Below, in pieces: positions 27,075-35,824 of a stretch of DNA of 64,000 nt. Each line of letters opens with the position of its first letter. Position 1 is the first letter of the stretch. The position numbers were made by a program, and so were the translations under genes. Below the pieces are notes generated by a model that was not told the origin of the DNA, did no database searches, and saw only the letters and a list, made by a program, of their open reading frames with translations. The stretch is from Bacteroidia bacterium. Lineage in GTDB: Bacteria; Bacteroidota; Bacteroidia; Bacteroidales; F082. The DNA is taken from assembly GCA_021287165.1 (NCBI GenBank), contig JAJTAY010000011.1, positions 62,001-126,000 of the forward strand, read 5' to 3'.

Positions 27075-29072
27075 ATGATGAGAAAAACTCTACTTCTTTC
27101 GGTGTTTGTATTGCTTGCTGGCGGAGCTTTGCTTGCCCAGAAAGCATACACCTTTAAACAAGCCTTCCCCGAACATAAGGCAATTGAAAAAATGATGGTG
27201 GGCATTGAACCTGCCAAGGACGCCAGTATGACCCAGCAAAAGCCTGTGGATTTCACACCTTTCATTCCTCCCTACAAGGGCACGAATGTAGTTAACGTGA
27301 TTGACCTTGGTACCTCTGCCAATGCATTCGGCTATGGCTACGGTGGCGGTCAGAAATCGCTTGTTGCAGCTATTCCTGAGCTCAATGTTGTGACAAATTT
27401 CCACCGTCTGGGTGGAACTGCCGGTGGAACCGGAAACCAGCTGGGTTATGATATCTCTTTCAATGGTGGTCTCACTTTTACAAACCAGATTCAGGTTTAT
27501 AATGCTGCCAGTGCGATTGAGAATCCCCGTTACCCCAATCACGGTCTTTTCAATCCTGTTGGAAATACCGACATTAACAATGCTTGGGTCCAGTTTCACG
27601 CCCCAACACTCGACGGATCGAACAGCAACTGGGGCGGTTACGGCTTCGGTGTTGGCAAGTTATCTGATCCCAGTGTAAAAACCAAGCATAATCAGGCCAG
27701 CAATCCACCTATCTATCAGTACATTCCTGATGCTTACGAAATCACCCGCCAGGGAAATGCATTTGTTGTTGACGTAAATCTAAACTGGACCAGCGGCTCA
27801 GTTGTTTACATGGGCAACTTAATCATTAACAAGGGCACATGGGACGATGCTACTGATGATTTTGTATTTACTCAGGAGCTGCTCGATGCACCCGTTAATC
27901 CAGCCATTACCCGTCCTGCCGACGTAAAAGTAGCATTTGCTGAAGATGGAATGACCGGCTACATTTCGATGCTTGCCGATAACAACAGCACCACAGTAAT
28001 CAGTGAGTCGCCCGGTTTTTATCCAGTTATTTACAAGACTACTGACGGTGGAGAAACCTGGAGCGACGGCGTTGGTATTCAACTTGCTGGTCCCAACGGA
28101 TTGCCCGGTATCGTAAACCAATTGCTTAGCGACGAGCAAATTGCAACCCTTTACAATCCTCCTGTACCTGCCCGCACCGAGATTCCTTACACCACTGCTT
28201 TTGACCATGATATCGTAGTTGATGCAAACGGCAATCTGCATATTGCTGTTGTTGTTGGCGTTGTAGGTAGCAACGATTACAGCATCGTTTCGGCAGAGTA
28301 TTTGTTTGCTGCTTATGACATCTATACCACCGACGGAGGCACCACATGGCATGCTGTGAAGCTTGGTAACATCCGCAAATTCCGTGGTACCTGGCCAACA
28401 GATTTTACTGAAGACAACCGCATTCAGATCAGTGCTTCACCAGACCGCAACACTATCTTTGTACTTTGGCTCGATACCGACCTCGAGGCTGCTGAAGACA
28501 ACACCCGTCCGAATATTTTCGCCCGTGGTATTCGCCCGAACCAGTGGGGTACTGCCAACCTGACCTGCGAAAATGGAAACCCGGTTGCAAACAATGTTAC
28601 ATTGTTCTCGCCCGGTATGTGGCAGGCCAGTTTCCATGCCGTTTCAGCAAAGAGCTTGTTTGCCGATAACAAATACACTATCCCGATCGCTTATCAGCCC
28701 ATCGATCCGAGTGTTGACCCTGCACTTCCGGTGCAATTCAAATATATCACCAACTTCTTCTACACCGACAACGACTTCTGCGTTGTTGGCAATAACGAGA
28801 TTGCAGCCATCGATGCACTTCAGGTGAGCCAAAACTTCCCCAACCCCTTCTCCAGCAGCACAAATGTCAACATTACGTTGAACAAAGGCAGCCAGGTCAA
28901 GATGGAAGTTTTCAACCTCACAGGCCAAAAAGTTCTTAGCCAAAACTTTGGCTACAGACCTACCGGACAGCATACTCTCAGCCTGAATGCAGAACAATTG
29001 CCTACCGGTGTTTATTTTTACACTGTTGAAGCCAACAGCCAGAAAGTAACCCGCAAAATGATTGTTCGTTAA
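27075..29072 (+). CDS. T9SS-exported Asp-box (BNR) protein, 665 aa
   Basis: A signal peptide (TLLLSVFVLLAGGALLAQ) is followed by a long strand-rich region of unknown fold with at least two Asp boxes, YKTTDGGETWSDG and YTTDGGTTWHAV, which are marks of sialidase-like beta-propellers. The C-terminus is a type A T9SS sorting domain beginning SQNFPNPFSSSTNVNITL and ending KVTRKMIVR. It should be secreted and attached to or released from the cell surface. No catalytic residues of a true sialidase were recognised. Start is ATG 27075 or 27078. It is the first of three Asp-box genes after the sigma/anti-sigma pair and is more distant from the other two. Confidence 0.8.
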   Translation: MMRKTLLLSVFVLLAGGALLAQKAYTFKQAFPEHKAIEKMMVGIEPAKDASMTQQKPVDFTPFIPPYKGTNVVNVIDLGTSANAFGYGYGGGQKSLVAAIPELNVVTNFHRLGGTAGGTGNQLGYDISFNGGLTFTNQIQVYNAASAIENPRYPNHGLFNPVGNTDINNAWVQFHAPTLDGSNSNWGGYGFGVGKLSDPSVKTKHNQASNPPIYQYIPDAYEITRQGNAFVVDVNLNWTSGSVVYMGNLIINKGTWDDATDDFVFTQELLDAPVNPAITRPADVKVAFAEDGMTGYISMLADNNSTTVISESPGFYPVIYKTTDGGETWSDGVGIQLAGPNGLPGIVNQLLSDEQIATLYNPPVPARTEIPYTTAFDHDIVVDANGNLHIAVVVGVVGSNDYSIVSAEYLFAAYDIYTTDGGTTWHAVKLGNIRKFRGTWPTDFTEDNRIQISASPDRNTIFVLWLDTDLEAAEDNTRPNIFARGIRPNQWGTANLTCENGNPVANNVTLFSPGMWQASFHAVSAKSLFADNKYTIPIAYQPIDPSVDPALPVQFKYITNFFYTDNDFCVVGNNEIAAIDALQVSQNFPNPFSSSTNVNITLNKGSQVKMEVFNLTGQKVLSQNFGYRPTGQHTLSLNAEQLPTGVYFYTVEANSQKVTRKMIVR

Positions 29073-29090
29073 ACAATATTCCATGCAAAA

Positions 29091-29125
29091 AAATACCCCG
29101 GGGGCATCTCCGGGGTATTTTTTTT
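29091..29125 (+). terminator. Intrinsic terminator after the 665-aa Asp-box gene
   Basis: AATACCCCGG (29092-29101) pairs with CCGGGGTATT (29110-29119), followed by eight or more T. Confidence 0.88.
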
Positions 29126-29168
29126 ATATTTTAGCGCAATTCATAAACGTTTAACTAAATCAATTGAA

Positions 29169-30995
29169 ATGAAAAAAGCTTTACTATCTGTAGTCTTTTC
29201 GGGTTTGGCGTTAGCGCTGATTGCGCAAAGTCCGATGCTGAAGCAGAACGATCGCTTAAGTCAGGTGACCAAGCTGCGTACCAAAGCAATCACTGAGGTG
29301 GGTGCAAACCTCAGCGGCGAAGTAAATCCTTATGTGGCTAACCCTAAAAACCCGGATATTGTTGTTGGTACGACCCGCTACGACCTGCAGTCAAACACCA
29401 GTATGGCCAGGCGTATTCACGCTTATCCGGATGGCACGATTGCCGCAACCTGGACAAGAGGTATCGCTGAAACTTCATACCCAGAGCGTGGAACGGGATA
29501 CAATTACTTTAACGGGACTACATGGGGGCCAAATCCCTCAGCGCGCATCGAACCGGTAAGAACCGGCTGGCCAACTTATCAGCCTTATGGACCAAATGGT
29601 GAAATTGTTGTTGCACACACCGGTGGAACTGCAGGACTGATTTTCTCGCATCGTCCCAACAAAGGCACAGGTGCCTGGAGTAATTTTTATCTGCAAGGTC
29701 CTGCAGGATTTCAGGATTTGCTCTGGCCGCGCATGATTACCAGCGGACCTGACAGAACCGTGATCCATGTGATTGCTGCGCTCGATGCCAGCTATCAGGG
29801 CCTCGACGGCGCATTGCTTTATAGCAGATCATCAGATGGTGGCGCTACATGGAACCCCCAGAACGTAATATTGCCTGGACTTGGTGCCGGTGAGGTATGG
29901 GGTGTCGGCGGCGACGTTTATGCATGGGCTGCACCTAAAGGCGATACCATTGCCTTCATCGTTGGTGATTTTCTTGCTGACGGTATTGTACTTAAATCAA
30001 CGGATGGCGGAGATACCTGGGATTCCTTCAAATACTACGAGGCCCCAATTCCGGCTTTCGGCAATCAGGTGCCTCTACCAAGACATGGCGGCATTGATGG
30101 TTATCAGGCAGTAGTGCTTGATGATTTAGGCCGCGTTCACGTGGCTGTAGGCCGCATGATGCACTCGGCCGACGGCACTGGTGGACCAACCAGCTACTTC
30201 CCATATTCCAACGGTCTGCTCTACTGGAACGAAACCCTGCCACCACTCGACAGCACAAAAGTGACTGCGAATATCCTCGATCCCAGCGGCGTTCCTGCCC
30301 AATATCTGCTTGCTGAAGTGATGGATAATGGTACCGATTCCATTGTTGGCGTTGCCACATTCCAGGCTTCGTTAACCTCAATGCCTCAACTTGTTTTTGA
30401 TCACAACGCTAAGATCCTATATGCCTTCTATTCGGCGCTTACACTTGGTTTCAGCAATGGCGACTACAATTATCGCCACGTTTGGATGCGCTTTTCGGAA
30501 GACTACGGACAAACCTGGAGCCCGCCACAAGACCTCACAGGCAGTATCTTTCAGATCTTTAGCGATTGTGTTTACCCCTCAGCTTCAGAAAGCGTGACCG
30601 ACAAAGTGCATGTGCTCTACCAATCGGATAACCAGCCCGGTAATGCAGTGCGTTTCTCTGGGCATGGAGTCAATGACAACAATATCGTTTACCTGCCGGT
30701 AAACCTGGCTGTAGGAATCAACGAGCGCCCGGCTAATATTCTTGCCATCGATCAGCTCATGCCAAACCCTGCCAATGGTTCCACTCGTCTGGTTATGCAT
30801 GTCGACCGTCCGGCCCTGGCTCAAGTTAGCCTCATCAATTTGGTTGGCCAGGAAGTACAGAGCCATGTGCTCAATCTGCCCAATGCCGGCCCGCACGATC
30901 TCAGGCTCGACCTGAACGGTGTTCGTTCCGGTGTTTACCTCGTTAGGGTAAAGGCTGGAAGCGATGTAGCTGTGCGCAAGCTAGTAGTTGAATAA
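29169..30995 (+). CDS. T9SS-exported Asp-box protein, 608 aa (tandem paralogue 1)
   Basis: A signal peptide (LLSVVFSGLALALIAQ) leads into a beta-propeller-like region with the Asp boxes SRSSDGGATWNPQ, KSTDGGDTWDSF and SEDYGQTWSPP. A type A sorting domain (IDQLMPNPANGSTRLVMHV, ending VAVRKLVVE) closes the protein. Its neighbour at 31155-32975 is the same length within two residues and shares long blocks (RIHAYPDGTIAATW / RMHVFPDGTIGATW; FSHRPNKGTGAW / FNWRPNKGTGAW; the whole FYSALTLGF...NYRH segment). The two arose by tandem duplication. The role is unknown: surface binding or a structural protein is as likely as an enzyme. Confidence 0.8.
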   Translation: MKKALLSVVFSGLALALIAQSPMLKQNDRLSQVTKLRTKAITEVGANLSGEVNPYVANPKNPDIVVGTTRYDLQSNTSMARRIHAYPDGTIAATWTRGIAETSYPERGTGYNYFNGTTWGPNPSARIEPVRTGWPTYQPYGPNGEIVVAHTGGTAGLIFSHRPNKGTGAWSNFYLQGPAGFQDLLWPRMITSGPDRTVIHVIAALDASYQGLDGALLYSRSSDGGATWNPQNVILPGLGAGEVWGVGGDVYAWAAPKGDTIAFIVGDFLADGIVLKSTDGGDTWDSFKYYEAPIPAFGNQVPLPRHGGIDGYQAVVLDDLGRVHVAVGRMMHSADGTGGPTSYFPYSNGLLYWNETLPPLDSTKVTANILDPSGVPAQYLLAEVMDNGTDSIVGVATFQASLTSMPQLVFDHNAKILYAFYSALTLGFSNGDYNYRHVWMRFSEDYGQTWSPPQDLTGSIFQIFSDCVYPSASESVTDKVHVLYQSDNQPGNAVRFSGHGVNDNNIVYLPVNLAVGINERPANILAIDQLMPNPANGSTRLVMHVDRPALAQVSLINLVGQEVQSHVLNLPNAGPHDLRLDLNGVRSGVYLVRVKAGSDVAVRKLVVE

Positions 30996-31020
30996 TCTTC
31001 ACTAAACAATACGCAACCAA

Positions 31021-31046
31021 AACGGGCAGCAATGCCCGTTTTTTTA
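31021..31046 (+). terminator. Intrinsic terminator between the two tandem Asp-box paralogues
   Basis: AACGGGCA (31021-31028) and TGCCCGTT (31033-31040) form a hairpin with a 4-nt loop followed by a T-run. Confidence 0.88.
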
Positions 31047-31154
31047 TCAACTGACCAGATTTGCCGAACCAGAATCGGGTTGAATTATTTATTCCCTATG
31101 GCACAGTTAGTCTAAAATGCTTTACCTTGCAATCGCTTAACCAAAACCTGAATT

Positions 31155-32975
31155 ATGAAAAAAAATCTACTTTCACTATTCCTTTTGCTTTCAGGAGCTT
31201 ACATTTTCGCTCAAACACCACTCGATCTCCAGATGCAGCGCTGGGCTGGCAGAGCCGATATGGAGCTTTCAGCTGATGCAGAAGAATTGCCCTACCTCGG
31301 GCAATATAATCCTTATGTTTCCGCCCTCGTGCCTCCGGATGTCGTAATCGGTCAGTGTCGCTACGATCGCCAGTCGAACTATTCGATGCAGCGCCGTATG
31401 CACGTTTTTCCTGATGGCACCATTGGCGCAACCTGGATGAGGGCAATGCTCGATCCTGGCTATACTGACCGGGGTACAGCCTACAATTATTATGATGGCT
31501 CGACATGGGGCCAATGGCCTACTTCCCGGATAGAAACGGTTAGAACAGGATGGCCGGCTTATGCGCCATTCGGGCCAAATGGAGAAATAGTTGTTTCGCA
31601 CACAGGTAATGCAACAGGTTTGGTGTTCAACTGGCGTCCCAACAAGGGAACGGGCGCATGGACCAGTTTCACATTAGCCGGCCCTGACGGCCTTGATTTG
31701 TTATATCCACGCATCGTAACCAATGGCCCGAACCGTCAAACTATCCACTTGATTGTGCAGGTCAGATCCACAACGCCCTATCAGGGACTCGCAGGAGCCC
31801 TTGTGTACAGCCGTTCGCAAAATGGCGGTCAGACCTGGGACATATTACATCAGGTTTTAGAAGGTATTGATGCAACCCGTTATCCGGGTCACGGCGCCGA
31901 TCGTTATGCTTTTGCCGAGCCTGTTGGCGATACGCTTGCCTTTGTTACCGGCGAGGGATATACCGATGTCTGTGTGATGAAGTCTATGGATAATGGGAAC
32001 ACCTGGGAGCGCATTGATTATTACAACAGCATCGACCCTTTTATGAACGGCATGATCGAATATCCGCTGCACGGAAGCCTCGATTCGTACCACAGTATTG
32101 TTCTTGATGACCTTGGCCGTGTGCACCTTAGCTCGGGTCGACGCATCCATCGCACCGATGGAAATGGTGGAAGATTGTACAGGAGACCTTCGGACGGGCT
32201 GATTTATTGGAACGAAACCATGCCTCCACTCGACACCACTATCCTTAAACGAACCGATGCTCCCAATGGTGTTCCGGAAAGTATCCTTTTAGCAAGGGTG
32301 CAAAATAATGGTACTGACAGTATTGTGGGTATTCCGACCTATTATGCCTCGCTGACTTCCATGCCACAACTCGTTTTCGATCACCAGACAAAGTTTTTAT
32401 ATGCTTTTTACAGCGCGCTAACCCTGGGTTTTGTAAACAACGACTACAACTACCGTCATATCTGGATGCGATATTCCGAAGATTATGGTCAGACCTGGAG
32501 CCCGCCGGTCGACCTAACAGGCGATATTTTTCACCTGTTTACCGAGTGCGTATTCCCAACGGCCTCACCCACAGTCGACAACAAGGTACATCTTATTTAT
32601 CAATCAGACGACGCGCCCGGTATGAGCGCTACGGAAGAACACCCTGTTCGCGACAACAATATTGTGCATCTTACGGTTGACCGCATGACAGTTGGGATGA
32701 AAGAACAAAAGCCGGCTTTGATTTCGGTTGATCAGCTCTTCCCCAATCCAGCACACAACATGGCAAATATTGTGGTGAGAACACATGCTGCAACACATGC
32801 TTCGTTGAATGTGTTTAGTGCAGCCGGACAGTTGGTTTACAGCAAACAAATTCAGTTAAATTATGCCGGCCCTCACCGGGTACAGATACCGCTTAATGGA
32901 ATTGATGCCGGAATGTATGTGGTTCAGGTACAGGTTGATGGTATTCGCATGATGCAAAAACTGGTCGTACGGTAA
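31155..32975 (+). CDS. T9SS-exported Asp-box protein, 606 aa (tandem paralogue 2)
   Basis: Paralogue of the preceding gene. The signal peptide is LLSLFLLLSGAYIFAQ. The Asp boxes are SRSQNGGQTWDIL, KSMDNGNTWERI and SEDYGQTWSPP. The C-terminal T9SS domain runs from VDQLFPNPAHNMANIVVRTH to MMQKLVVR. Compared with its neighbour, the middle Asp box is degenerate in both families, while the third is invariant. Each of the three genes in this cluster has its own terminator, so they are separately transcribed units rather than one operon. Confidence 0.8.
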   Translation: MKKNLLSLFLLLSGAYIFAQTPLDLQMQRWAGRADMELSADAEELPYLGQYNPYVSALVPPDVVIGQCRYDRQSNYSMQRRMHVFPDGTIGATWMRAMLDPGYTDRGTAYNYYDGSTWGQWPTSRIETVRTGWPAYAPFGPNGEIVVSHTGNATGLVFNWRPNKGTGAWTSFTLAGPDGLDLLYPRIVTNGPNRQTIHLIVQVRSTTPYQGLAGALVYSRSQNGGQTWDILHQVLEGIDATRYPGHGADRYAFAEPVGDTLAFVTGEGYTDVCVMKSMDNGNTWERIDYYNSIDPFMNGMIEYPLHGSLDSYHSIVLDDLGRVHLSSGRRIHRTDGNGGRLYRRPSDGLIYWNETMPPLDTTILKRTDAPNGVPESILLARVQNNGTDSIVGIPTYYASLTSMPQLVFDHQTKFLYAFYSALTLGFVNNDYNYRHIWMRYSEDYGQTWSPPVDLTGDIFHLFTECVFPTASPTVDNKVHLIYQSDDAPGMSATEEHPVRDNNIVHLTVDRMTVGMKEQKPALISVDQLFPNPAHNMANIVVRTHAATHASLNVFSAAGQLVYSKQIQLNYAGPHRVQIPLNGIDAGMYVVQVQVDGIRMMQKLVVR

Positions 32976-32995
32976 CTTTATTGTTTTCTGCAGAC

Positions 32996-33027
32996 AAGCC
33001 GGGCACTTTATGTCCGGCTTGTTTTTT
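32996..33027 (+). terminator. Intrinsic terminator after paralogue 2
   Basis: CAAGCCGG (32996-33003) pairs with CCGGCTTG (33014-33021), followed by six T. Confidence 0.85.
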
Positions 33028-33115
33028 CCTGCAAGCACTTGCAGCCAACATAATAGATTTCTCGGCTTACTAATCTTCAAAGGTTTGGATATTCTGTTCT
33101 TAATGGAAAATCATA

Positions 33116-33181
33116 TCATAAAAAAGCCACCCGGGAGGGTGGCCCAATTATGAAAAACAAACAAAACAAGTGTACTTTCAT
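33116..33181 (-). CDS. Putative 21-residue hydrophobic peptide whose 3' end is a terminator hairpin
   Basis: ATG at 33181 opens a 21-codon frame: start MKVHLFCLFFIIG, then a PPSRVAFL tail, TGA at 33116-33118. The peptide would be hydrophobic with one CxxFF-like stretch. The last third of the ORF is itself a hairpin (GCCACCC / GGGTGGC, 33126-33143) followed by six T. A -7-like box AAGATTTG lies at 33187-33194, only 5 bp before the ATG, so the transcript would be about 65 nt and practically leaderless. It may instead be a non-coding RNA: its G/T-rich 5' part and hairpin-plus-T end resemble the layout of the small RNAs at 2716-3327, though the sequence differs. Confidence 0.4.
   Translation of the reverse strand: MKVHLFCLFFIIGPPSRVAFL
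33120..33143 (-). terminator. Intrinsic terminator inside the mini-ORF
   Basis: On the minus strand GCCACCC-TCCC-GGGTGGC is followed by TTTTTT. No other minus-strand gene is nearby for it to terminate, so it must belong to the short RNA itself. Confidence 0.75.
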
Positions 33182-33448
33182 AGAATCAAATCTTGTGCCG
33201 TAGTAGCTAAGCAATTCATAATCAAATATTAATTTTTCGATGAGTTTGCATATTTAGTCTTTATTATGGAAAAAAATTCCATAATTGAGAATCTAATCTT
33301 TTAAACAAAGCCAGGATGTGGGCAACTTGTTATTTTACAGCTGTAATAGTGTAAGATAATGAAATTCCTGTTAAAGTTATTAATTCCAAATTTCGGAATC
33401 ATGAGGCCTGTCTTCACTTGATTGATCTCACGGTGCCCTGCTTTTTCC

Positions 33449-33456
33449 TAATTTTG
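33449..33456 (+). promoter_or_regulatory. -7 box of the M28 peptidase gene
   Basis: TAATTTTG ends 8 bp before ATG 33465. The expected start of transcription is at or within 1-2 nt of the start codon. If it is slightly later, ATG 33471 would be used. Confidence 0.6.
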
Positions 33457-33464
33457 CAAAAAAA

Positions 33465-35240
33465 ATGTCAATGTTAAAAAGGAGCCTTTTTCTTGCAATT
33501 GCTTTGTTAGCAGTACTTTATATTACTTCGCTATCAATTTTTGCACAAACTACTGAACAGCTCAGACAGCATGTTTATAAGCTGGCATCCGACGAAATGC
33601 AAGGGAGGCCTGTTGGCGGCGATGCCGATCAGACAGCTGCGCGCTACATTCTTGAACAAATGAAGAAGGCAGGGCTGAATCCCTTGGCTAACAAAGGCTT
33701 ACAGTCGTTTAATCTTGTGGCCTCGGTTCAGACAGGGCCAGGCAATACGCTTTCTATTGGAGGGCATTCGCTGGAATATGGCTCCGAGTATAGTCTTTAT
33801 GCATTCAGTGCATCAACCAAACTTGAGGCAGATGTGGTGTATGCGGGATTTGGTATCGTAATGCAAAACGACACGCTTGCACGAAACGACTACGATAATC
33901 TCGATGTAAAAGGTAAATGGGTTGTTGTACTTCGCGGTGATCCGATGCCCGAGCGCAACGACAGCCCTTTTATTCCTTTTTCCGATGCACGTACCAAAGC
34001 CATGCTTGCCCGCGACCGGGGAGCTGCCGGATTGATCATTACTTCAGGAAAGCGTAACAATGCACAGGATGAGCTCGCTCCGCTGATTTTCGACCGATCG
34101 GTATCGGATGTTGGTATACCGGTAATTGATTTGAAGCGTAGTGCAGCCGATAGTTTTTTGCTTCCTGAGGGATTTACTGCCGATAGCCTTGAAGTGCAGG
34201 CAATAAAAGGAAAGAGTGCCTCCCTTACAATTGGGCGCACCATTGCAGCCACAACCCAACTTGAGAAGAATACCGTTACCACCCAAAACGTGGTTGCAGC
34301 CATCCACGCTCCTAAGGCGTCGGATGAATGGCTTGTTATTGGTGCACACTATGACCATCTTGGGATGGGTGGTCCCGGATCTGGGTCGCGTATGCCTGAA
34401 ACACCGGCCGTTCATTACGGCGCCGACGACAATGCATCGGGTGTTGCCGGCTTGCTTTGGTTGGCGAAAAAACTTAACGCTCAACGCGGAAAACTGAAGC
34501 GCAATGTTATTTTCGTGGCATTTGGTGCCGAAGAATTGGGTCTTATTGGTTCCAGATACTTTGTGCGAAATCTGCCTGTTCCTAAAGAAAAGGTTGTGGC
34601 CATGATTAATCTTGATATGATTGGCCGTCTCAATGAAAAACAGTCAGTGATGGCCGGAGGCACTGGTACTTCGTCAGTTTGGGAGCCAATGCTCAACCGT
34701 TTGGCAGAGGGTACTGGCCTGAGTCTCGCATTTTCGCCCGAAGGCTTTGGCGCTTCTGATCATGCATCGTTTTATGCTGAAGGAATCCCGGTGCTTTTCT
34801 TTACTACCGGAGCCCACAGCGACTATCACACCCCCAATGATACCCCCGACAAGATCAACTACTTCGGAATGCAACAAGTGCTCACACTTGTGGGTGCCGT
34901 GAGCCTCGATATATTACAAAGTCAGACAAGACCCGACTTTCGTGAAGCCGGCCCACGCGAAAGGGTGGCCAGCCGACGCGGTTTCAGGGTTACTTTTGGC
35001 ATTATGCCTGGCTTTGCCGACACCGGAGGTAATGGGCTTAATGTAGACGGTGTGACCAAGGGCGGCCCTGCCGATCAGGCGGGAATGAAAAAAGGCGACC
35101 GCATCGTTGGCATCAACGGGTTGCCTGTAAAGGATATATACGATTATATGAACCGACTCAAAACCATCAAACCAGGCGAGCGCGTTAATGTTGATCTGAT
35201 TCGCAATAACGAACCGATGATCTTGGTGGTTGAATTATAA
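33465..35240 (+). CDS. M28 family zinc aminopeptidase with PA-like insert and C-terminal PDZ domain
   Basis: A 591-residue exported peptidase. The signal peptide is LFLAIALLAVLYITSLSIFAQ. A protease-associated-like region follows at about 110-240 (VVLRGDPMPERND...KAMLARDRGAAGLIITSG). The M28 domain shows its zinc ligands in HYDHLGMGG, GADDNASGVAG, GAEELGLIGSRYF, MINLDMIGRL and HSDYHTPNDTPDKIN. The C-terminal 90 residues form a PDZ domain (GLNVDGVTKGGPADQAGMKKGDRIVGINGLPVKD). It should remove N-terminal residues from peptides in the periplasm. The GtrA gene follows 9 bp after its stop. Confidence 0.92.
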   Translation: MSMLKRSLFLAIALLAVLYITSLSIFAQTTEQLRQHVYKLASDEMQGRPVGGDADQTAARYILEQMKKAGLNPLANKGLQSFNLVASVQTGPGNTLSIGGHSLEYGSEYSLYAFSASTKLEADVVYAGFGIVMQNDTLARNDYDNLDVKGKWVVVLRGDPMPERNDSPFIPFSDARTKAMLARDRGAAGLIITSGKRNNAQDELAPLIFDRSVSDVGIPVIDLKRSAADSFLLPEGFTADSLEVQAIKGKSASLTIGRTIAATTQLEKNTVTTQNVVAAIHAPKASDEWLVIGAHYDHLGMGGPGSGSRMPETPAVHYGADDNASGVAGLLWLAKKLNAQRGKLKRNVIFVAFGAEELGLIGSRYFVRNLPVPKEKVVAMINLDMIGRLNEKQSVMAGGTGTSSVWEPMLNRLAEGTGLSLAFSPEGFGASDHASFYAEGIPVLFFTTGAHSDYHTPNDTPDKINYFGMQQVLTLVGAVSLDILQSQTRPDFREAGPRERVASRRGFRVTFGIMPGFADTGGNGLNVDGVTKGGPADQAGMKKGDRIVGINGLPVKDIYDYMNRLKTIKPGERVNVDLIRNNEPMILVVEL

Positions 35241-35249
35241 TTCAATTCA

Positions 35250-35669
35250 TTGCAAACGCTCTATCTTCAATTACTGGCCGATAGTTTTGTGCTCAAGTTT
35301 TTGCGCTTTGGCGTAGTGGGGTTCAGCGGCCTCTTTGTGGATTTTGGCATCACATGGCTGCTCAAGGAGGTGGCCCGATGGCAGAAATACCTGAGCAACG
35401 CCATTGGATTCATCGCTGCGGCAAGTTCCAACTATATGCTAAACCGCTTATGGACATTTCAGAGCACCAACCCCAATGTGGCTGTTGAATATTCCGGATT
35501 TATTTTCATCGCCGTTCTAGGACTGGCAATCAACACCTTAATGCTTTGGATTTTGGTTAGCCGTGTCAGAATGAATTTTTATGTGAGTAAAGTGTTTGCC
35601 ACAGCGGTTGTGATGATATGGAATTTTGTAGCAAACCTTGTTTTTACTTTCAATGGAATGACGTTTTGA
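35250..35669 (+). CDS. GtrA family membrane protein
   Basis: The 139-residue protein has four transmembrane segments and the GtrA opening FLRFGVVGFSGLFVDFGITWLLKEV, with SNAIGFIAAASSNYMLNRLWTF and the C-terminal FATAVVMIWNFVANLVFTF. GtrA-like proteins are linked to moving lipid-linked sugars across the inner membrane. No ATG precedes the family start; translation must begin at TTG 35250 or a nearby GTG. It is in the same frame as, and only 9 bp after, the M28 gene, so it probably relies on translational coupling. Confidence 0.8.
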   Translation: MQTLYLQLLADSFVLKFLRFGVVGFSGLFVDFGITWLLKEVARWQKYLSNAIGFIAAASSNYMLNRLWTFQSTNPNVAVEYSGFIFIAVLGLAINTLMLWILVSRVRMNFYVSKVFATAVVMIWNFVANLVFTFNGMTF

Positions 35670-35684
35670 ACAGGCGCTATATGA

Positions 35685-35731
35685 AAAAAATAATGTTCGG
35701 CGTAGTCTGCAGACTGCGCCGAACTTTTTTT
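35685..35731. terminator. Bidirectional terminator between convergent gtrA and acpH-like genes
   Basis: GTTCGGCG (35695-35702) pairs with CGCCGAAC (35717-35724), with an inner AGTCTGCAGACT palindrome. The stem has an A-run on one side and a T-run on the other, so it can act in both directions. Confidence 0.85.
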
Positions 35732-35824
35732 AAATAACACCGAACTATTTTATATAACGCCAAACCGCTTTAAAAAGCCGAATCGACCATTTTAACTGGT
35801 CAAATTTTGACCAAAAAGTTTCGT

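Larger units (their letters stand above)
32976..33464. other. 489-bp intergenic region
   Basis: It holds the terminator of the upstream gene (32996-33027), a minus-strand mini-ORF with its own terminator (33116-33194) and the -7 box of the M28 gene (33449-33456). The rest (about 33200-33440) is AT-rich and contains a short inverted repeat, GGAAAAAAATTCC, near 33268. No other gene was seen. Confidence 0.6.
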
